This document shows positions 62,401 to 64,000 of a stretch of 64,000 nt of DNA, piece after piece (within the stretch, counting starts at the first letter, position 1; every line of letters begins with the position of its first letter). The position numbers were made by a program, and so were the translations under genes. The DNA lies in contig NC_092565.1 in the NCBI RefSeq assembly GCF_037975245.1, forward strand, positions 5,467,999-5,531,998, read 5' to 3'. The DNA is from Apostichopus japonicus. Lineage: Eukaryota; Echinodermata; Holothuroidea; Aspidochirotida; Stichopodidae. The notes beneath the pieces were generated by a model. It did no database searches. It worked only from the letters and a program-made list of their open reading frames with translations, and was not told the origin of the DNA.

Positions 62401-62996
62401 CAATGTAAAGTTACACTAATGAAGTTTTTTTTGTGTATTTACATTTGGAGGTCGGTGCAAAAAGGGTGGAGCAAGGGCGACCTTGGAGATTGTGGTTTCA
62501 GAGGAGTTTGTGGTTCAGGGCCAAAATTACCTTTATATGCCTCTCTGATTGCAAAAAGCTCCTATAAAAAATACTTTTCTTCACATTTGCTGTTTACTAG
62601 TGCCAAAAATGTTTTTATTTTTTTAATATTTTTTTTTATTATTGTCATCTTTAATGAGGGTAGTCCTGCTCAGTGCACAAAGCACTGCTTTCCAGAGGAG
62701 CCCTCAATACAAAATTTGTATACAATATTATGCAGTAGAAAAACGGTAAACATCCAAAATCACTAAAAAGGACGGCAAAAAGATAGACAAACAAATATCA
62801 GACATCTAAACAAAAATATATAAGTTTTTATATTGCGTTAAAAAATATTAACATTTGGCAAGCATTTCAAATTTGGGGGAAGACTGTTCCACAAACTTTA
62901 AAAAAAAAAATTTATAAAGAAATTTTAAATATTAACTGTTTTTTTCTCCTTTGTTTTCATACTTAGATTGTGGATGTTATCTGTGAGAGAAGCTAA
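23399..62996 (+). CDS. VPS51: VPS51, GARP/EARP tethering complex subunit (20 exons)
   Basis: Twenty exons splice with GT/AG borders and unbroken phase into 802 residues plus stop (human VPS51 ~782). The N-terminal Vps51/Vps67 region (about 30-160) carries [16 protein letters not shown] and [20 protein letters not shown], which recur almost unchanged in vertebrate VPS51. The helical-rod middle follows. The C-terminal block has [40 protein letters not shown] and the closing [11 protein letters not shown]51 is the shared subunit of GARP (with VPS52, VPS53, VPS54) and EARP (with VPS50). These tether endosome-derived vesicles at the trans-Golgi network or recycling endosomes. The start lies at [10 protein letters not shown], a short exon, 132 bp from HIGD2A. 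Introns 13, 14, 16 and 18 carry large minisatellites close to splice sites. Nothing suggests that the coding sequence is broken. Confidence 0.96.
23946..24146 (+). CDS. VPS51: VPS51 exon 2
   Basis: Acceptor TATTACAG, donor GTAAGT. Residues 11-77 include the basic [14 protein letters not shown] segment and [16 protein letters not shown], the most recognisable N-terminal motif of metazoan VPS51. One base is left over. Confidence 0.95.
25471..25556 (+). CDS. VPS51: VPS51 exon 3
   Basis: Acceptor CTTTCTTTAG, donor GTTTGT. Residues 78-106 read [20 protein letters not shown] and SATDTIRK, essentially invariant across animals. Confidence 0.97.
25745..25950. repeat. ATATCCATATATGT microsatellite in VPS51 intron 3
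   Basis: Diverged repeats of ATCCATA and TATATGTAT. Frames on both strands are open only because the unit lacks stops. Confidence 0.9.
26336..26491 (+). CDS. VPS51: VPS51 exon 4
   Basis: Acceptor TTTACTTCAG, donor GTATTC. Residues 107-158 are a coiled-coil-type helix ([19 protein letters not shown], then [20 protein letters not shown]), end of the Vps51 domain. Confidence 0.96.
27163..27236 (+). CDS. VPS51: VPS51 exon 5
   Basis: Acceptor TTTTTCAACAG, donor GTAAGC. Residues 159 to the split Arg183 read [20 protein letters not shown], a conserved motif. Confidence 0.97.
28250..28950 (+). other. Possible LTR- or promoter-like segment in intron 5
   Basis: This intron part has a TATA-like CTATATAAGAG at about 28519-28529 followed by a CT-rich stretch, which resembles an LTR promoter. 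No convincing terminal dinucleotides with target duplication, primer-binding site or internal gag/pol sequence was found. Confidence 0.2.
29085..29600. repeat. (TTACC)n pentanucleotide array in intron 5
   Basis: About 515 bp of TTACC/ATACC units with recurring TAAGACATTACC inserts roughly every 60-70 bp. The plus strand is almost free of G; the minus strand reads GGTAAGGTAA. Confidence 0.95.
29776..29908 (+). CDS. VPS51: VPS51 exon 6
   Basis: Acceptor CCCATGCAG, donor GTATGT. Residues 183-227 contain [18 protein letters not shown], matching vertebrate VLQQYQHLPSF. Confidence 0.95.
30015..30062. repeat. (AT)n microsatellite in intron 6
   Basis: Short TATATA run shortly after the exon 6 donor. 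Confidence 0.85.
30195..30835. repeat. GGAT/GAAT tetranucleotide-derived array in intron 6
   Basis: About 640 bp of GGATGGATGAAT-type repeats. A higher-order unit of about 110-120 bp (GATGAATGGTTGGA ... ATTGATATGTGTTTGTATG) is visible three times between 30385 and 30640. Confidence 0.9.
31224..31312 (+). CDS. VPS51: VPS51 exon 7
   Basis: Acceptor TTTCTTACAG, donor GTGAGT. Residues 228 to split His257 include [20 protein letters not shown] and DEFLSH. Confidence 0.94.
32123..32267 (+). CDS. VPS51: VPS51 exon 8
   Basis: Acceptor CTCTTGCAG, donor GTAAGT. Residues 257-305 are less conserved, with an acidic linker ([20 protein letters not shown]). Confidence 0.9.
33061..33164 (+). CDS. VPS51: VPS51 exon 9
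   Basis: Acceptor ACTTCTGCAG, donor GTGAGT. Residues 306 to split His340 read [20 protein letters not shown], comparable to vertebrate DVLEFTDHGGSGFV. Confidence 0.93.
33515..34060. repeat. (GTGA)n array in intron 9
   Basis: About 545 bp of GTGAGTGAGTGA with CATGAG, GTGACTGAGT and GTTAGTGTGTGAG variants that recur in blocks. Every GTGAGT matches the consensus 5' splice site. Confidence 0.95.
34201..34318 (+). CDS. VPS51: VPS51 exon 10
   Basis: Acceptor TTTTCTGTGCAG; the donor GTTGGT is the weakest of the gene. Residues 340-379 include [20 protein letters not shown]. Confidence 0.9.
36499..36679 (+). CDS. VPS51: VPS51 exon 11
   Basis: Acceptor CCTCTTCACAG, donor GTATTT. Residues 380-439 contain [16 protein letters not shown], near identical to the vertebrate string, and leave one base. 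Confidence 0.95.
37762..37901 (+). CDS. VPS51: VPS51 exon 12
   Basis: Acceptor GTCCCTGCAG, donor GTGAGC. Residues 440-486 read [18 protein letters not shown] and a helix with [12 protein letters not shown]. Confidence 0.95.
39141..39179. mobile_element. Short hAT-like end in intron 12
   Basis: The 39-bp segment begins CAGGGGGTTCGTGGGGGG and ends AAGTTAGGGAACCCTG. Its complement, CAGGGTTCCCTAACTTTTT followed by CACGAACCCCC, parallels the 58-bp element at 51600. No target duplication is seen, so it may be a fragment. Confidence 0.4.
39899..40021 (+). CDS. VPS51: VPS51 exon 13
   Basis: Acceptor CTTCTTTGTAG, donor GTATGT, phase 0 on both sides. Residues 487-527 include [20 protein letters not shown] and [11 protein letters not shown]. 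Confidence 0.95.
40614..41524 (+). repeat. 60-bp minisatellite carrying duplicated 3' splice sites (intron 13)
   Basis: Fifteen tandem copies, 59-63 bp each, starting at about 40614, 40675, 40735, 40795, 40855, 40916, 40976, 41036, 41097, 41158, 41219, 41281, 41340, 41403 and 41464. Each copy begins GATCTNTCAGAAGTCAGTCA, a near copy of the first bases of exon 14, and ends in a pyrimidine tract before AG. The sixteenth start is the real exon (41525). Thirteen of fifteen copies keep the AG; those at 40795 and 40855 read TTGG instead. Every copy has an in-frame stop (usually ATTTGA) if used as an exon start. Confidence 0.95.
41525..41629 (+). CDS. VPS51: VPS51 exon 14
   Basis: Acceptor TTCTTTCTCAG, donor GTAAGT, phase 0 on both sides (105 bases). 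Residues 528-562 include [20 protein letters not shown]. The exon is squeezed between two minisatellites, and its first ~18 bases are the template of the upstream array. Confidence 0.93.
41681..43266. repeat. 69-bp minisatellite (intron 14)
   Basis: About 23 tandem units of 69 bp (GGAGTTATAGTTGGGCAGCA ... GACAGCACACTCCAA), very similar to each other. The length is a multiple of three and the unit lacks stops in one plus frame and two minus frames, so long ORFs appear on both strands. Two units (near 43015 and 43230) have one extra base (TCTTCACAG for TCTTTCAG). The array begins about 50 bp after the exon 14 donor. Confidence 0.97.
44719..44962. repeat. 18-19 bp minisatellite (intron 14)
   Basis: About 13 copies of TTTTGATCTATAATCTGG, differing mainly by four or five Ts and by TATGATC variants. 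Confidence 0.95.
45543..45683 (+). CDS. VPS51: VPS51 exon 15
   Basis: Acceptor GTTTCTGAAG, donor GTGTGC, phase 0. Residues 563-609 include [18 protein letters not shown] and [13 protein letters not shown]. Confidence 0.95.
46458..46690 (+). CDS. VPS51: VPS51 exon 16
   Basis: Acceptor CATTTTCAG, donor GTAAGA. This is the longest exon. Residues 610 to split Ser687 include [20 protein letters not shown] and [20 protein letters not shown], nearly identical to the vertebrate protein. Confidence 0.98.
46709..47905. repeat. 75-bp minisatellite (intron 16)
   Basis: About 16 copies of a 75-bp unit containing GTGTCTAGAGTAGCATAGAT, CATGGTAACGCATCGCAG and TTGAAACAGATGTAGTCTAG. Central copies are nearly identical and edge copies are diverged. 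The array starts about 18 bp after the exon 16 donor. Confidence 0.96.
48985..49038. repeat. Inverted repeat, 20-21 bp arms (intron 16)
   Basis: CTAACACTTTGGAGAGGGGA (48985-49004) pairs with TCCCCTCTCCAAAATGTTAG (49019-49038) with one mismatch, around a loop of about 12-14 bases. Confidence 0.9.
50020..52220. repeat. Diverged dyad array, TCTGATCC-n-GGATCAG (intron 16)
   Basis: Related motifs occur near 50193, 50357, 50634, 50790, 50986, 51217, 51386 and 52195, often preceded by TACAGCTC or CTGCTTAAT and followed by AGTATTAATATTCC-like AT-rich DNA. The best copies read TCTGATCCAAAGGATCAGT and TCTGATCCCTACGGATCAGT. Spacings mostly fall at 155-235 bp or multiples. Confidence 0.6.
51600..51657. 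mobile_element. 58-bp hAT-type micro-MITE with 8-bp target duplication
   Basis: The element begins CAGGGGTTCCCTAA and ends TTAGGGACACCCTG, a 14-bp inverted repeat with two mismatches. The identical 8-mer CCGTAGAA flanks it at 51592-51599 and 51658-51665, as expected for hAT transposition. Confidence 0.85.
52679..52805 (+). CDS. VPS51: VPS51 exon 17
   Basis: Acceptor CCGGTCGACAG (poor pyrimidine tract), donor GTAAGG. Residues 687-729 include [20 protein letters not shown] and [14 protein letters not shown]. Confidence 0.96.
53176..53207. repeat. Hairpin with AT core (intron 17)
   Basis: ATTCTCTTGT and ACAAGAGAAT are exact 10-bp arms around a TATATATATATAC core. Confidence 0.9.
55125..55237 (+). 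CDS. VPS51: VPS51 exon 18
   Basis: Acceptor TTTCTGGCAG, donor GTAAGT. Residues 730 to split Lys767 read [20 protein letters not shown] and [13 protein letters not shown]. Confidence 0.97.
55262..56270. repeat. 22-bp minisatellite (intron 18)
   Basis: The unit is ACTCGTGGGTAGCGGCTCAGTT. Copies are regular up to about 55690; from there to 56270 the array becomes a more diverged compound of GGGTAACAGCTCAGGGGCT and TCACAGTGGCTCAG variants. It starts about 25 bp after the exon 18 donor. Confidence 0.93.
59742..59870. repeat. AT-rich TATATA/TTTATG microsatellite (intron 18)
   Basis: Dinucleotide and ATATTTATGT-type repeats. Confidence 0.9.
60083..60300. repeat. AT palindrome followed by an 81-bp direct duplication (intron 18)
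   Basis: AGTATATTATATATATAT and its complement flank the perfect core GTTAAAGCTTTAAC (60101-60114), making a near palindrome at 60083-60140. Right after it AGTGTCC at 60141 and 60222 opens two diverged copies that each contain GCATACA and GTTACTGCATACAAC. Confidence 0.8.
60694..61165 (+). mobile_element. tRNA-derived SINE (intron 18)
   Basis: The head GGATCGCTCAGTTCATGGTAG resembles a tRNA A-box region, and the following TTTTACTTGCAAGT resembles an anticodon arm. The tail AAGCGCTATATAAGAA then (ATT)n is a common SINE/LINE 3' end, and GCGCTATATAAGAA is shared exactly with the element at 61692-62085. The B box is degraded. It ends about 36 bp before exon 19. Confidence 0.65.
61197..61275 (+). 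CDS. VPS51: VPS51 exon 19
   Basis: Acceptor GTTTCTTACAG, donor GTAAGT. Residues 767-793 include [25 protein letters not shown] ends about 36 bases upstream of the exon. Confidence 0.95.
61692..62085 (+). mobile_element. tRNA-derived SINE (intron 19)
   Basis: The head has a good A box (TGGTCAAGTGGTTAAGGC) and B box (GGTTCGAGCCC) at Pol III spacing. A central body follows (CCTTGGTCAAGGCACTTTAT ... CACCCAGGTGTATAAATGGG). The tail GCGCTATATAAGAA ends in ATTATTATGATTATTATTAT. This is the standard tRNA head, body and tail layout of a SINE, not a functional tRNA gene. Confidence 0.85.
62967..62996 (+). CDS. VPS51: VPS51 exon 20 (terminal, 9 residues)
   Basis: Acceptor TTCATACTTAG. It encodes IVDVICERS and TAA, matching the conserved C-terminus VVEVICERG of vertebrate VPS51. 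It is too short for ORF finding. Confidence 0.93.
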   Translation: MVDVICERS

Positions 62997-64000
62997 CCGT
63001 CTCATAAATAATTCCATAAAACTAATTATGTAATGACAGACGACGCCAAGAACCAGACATGTCTGTGTTGCAGACAGTGCTAGAGTTCATCGAGAGTTGG
63101 AGTATAACTGGGATTTTTCGAATGTGCAAAAAATGTATACTATTTTTACGATGATGTAATAAAATGTTCGTGTCAAACATATGTATACAACTCTAACTAG
63201 ATGCTAGGTTTAGGTTCTTAAACTTTGCTACTAACTCTTTGTAACCTCACATTTGTTTTCACTTTTAACAAAACGTGGAAAAAAAACAAATTGTCACATT
63301 GGTTCATATTATTAAGGGTCTCTTCTCTGTGGGACATTGTTTTGGTACTTTGAAGGCCAACTCTGTATTATAATAGAATATTCTGCCTATGGACTAATAT
63401 GTAGATTAGATGATGCCTGGTATACACCTCCGCCATGAGAATGTGTTGTTTCTAGATCTGATTTTGTGATTCACAAAATTTGTGATTTCATATCGCTCAG
63501 CGTCGTAGAGCAGAAGATCACAGTATCGTTTGATGCATATTTGGATGCCAGACTGTGAAATAACCATCTACAGTTTAGTGGTTTCTCACCCCTGGACGAC
63601 AACCAGAATTTTAAGCGAGTTCGCCGATTCATAGCATAGACTACCCCGACAGTATGCTCATAAAATCACCAAGGTCGATTTGAAGGTTGTACTGGTACCA
63701 GGAGCAAATTTGGATTAGTAGTAAAAGAACTAGTGCAAAAATGGTGTACTCGTATCCTTGCTGTAATCCACACTGGTGGTACTCATGCCTTCGGTTTAAT
63801 TCAATAATATCCATATCCGTTTTGAAGATGATAAATTTAATACTAAATACAGTATCAACTGTTTTCTTAGGATGTCAAACATCTGTTGTGAGTTCATAAA
63901 GATGTGGGCAGATGTGCTTGGGTGGCAGGGCAAACCCTTGTCCAAAAAAATAGTTCTACCATATTGAGACTTGAACTTTGAACTATCTGCACAAAGGTCT
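62997..64000. other. VPS51 3' UTR and downstream spacer
   Basis: After the polyadenylation signal at 63158 there is no recognisable exon on either strand. Confidence 0.45.
63158..63163 (+). terminator. VPS51: VPS51 polyadenylation signal AATAAA
   Basis: Canonical AATAAA 162 bases after the stop, followed by a GT-rich ATGTTCGTGTC element as expected for 3' end formation. Confidence 0.75.

Overview
The window reads as animal nuclear DNA: compact coding exons with GT/AG introns, AT-rich introns and spacers full of minisatellites, microsatellites, SINEs and small DNA transposons, and no bacterial-style gene packing. The proteins match deuterostome and vertebrate families closely. I favour a marine invertebrate deuterostome, most likely an echinoderm. 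That is an inference from protein similarity and repeat style; no species-diagnostic marker was seen.

Layout. (1) 3-674 (+): the 3' end of a class A G-protein-coupled receptor gene, cut by the window edge. (2) 675-9767: spacer holding a broken LINE 3' end (2105-2790), a 361-bp hAT-type MITE with perfect 8-bp target duplication (3349-3709), a perfect 54-bp palindrome (4228-4281) and AT microsatellites. (3) 9768-11562 (-): three-exon gene for mitochondrial ATP synthase subunit e. (4) 12708-16486 (+): four-exon gene for a membrane-anchored ARF-like GTPase of the ARL9/ARL10 type. (5) 16487-22373: spacer with an interspersed repeat at about 20260-21470. (6) 22374-23266 (-): two-exon HIGD2A-like gene. 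(7) 23399-62996 (+): a complete 20-exon VPS51 gene (802 residues by my splicing, all phases consistent) filling nearly two thirds of the window, with an AATAAA signal at 63158.

Functionally, two genes encode small inner-mitochondrial-membrane proteins of oxidative phosphorylation (subunit e and HIGD2A). Two encode trafficking proteins (an ARF-like GTPase and VPS51, the shared subunit of the GARP and EARP tethers). HIGD2A and VPS51 are head to head with only 132 bp between start codons, so they probably share a promoter. ARL10 and HIGD2A are also neighbours in human 5q35, as I recall, so the pair here may be old conserved linkage.

The most unusual material lies inside the VPS51 introns. Intron 13 ends in about 15 tandem copies of a 60-bp unit that carries the 3' splice site plus the first bases of exon 14, giving a ladder of decoy acceptors. 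Intron 14 is mostly a 69-bp minisatellite that stays open in the VPS51 reading frame for 472 codons and shows a three-unit higher-order pattern. Introns 16 and 18 begin with minisatellites 20-25 bp after the donor. Intron 9 holds about 540 bp of donor-like GTGAGT repeats. Intron 16 also carries a diverged array of GATCC/GGATC dyads spaced roughly 160-230 bp. A 58-bp hAT MITE with perfect 8-bp target duplication sits within it.
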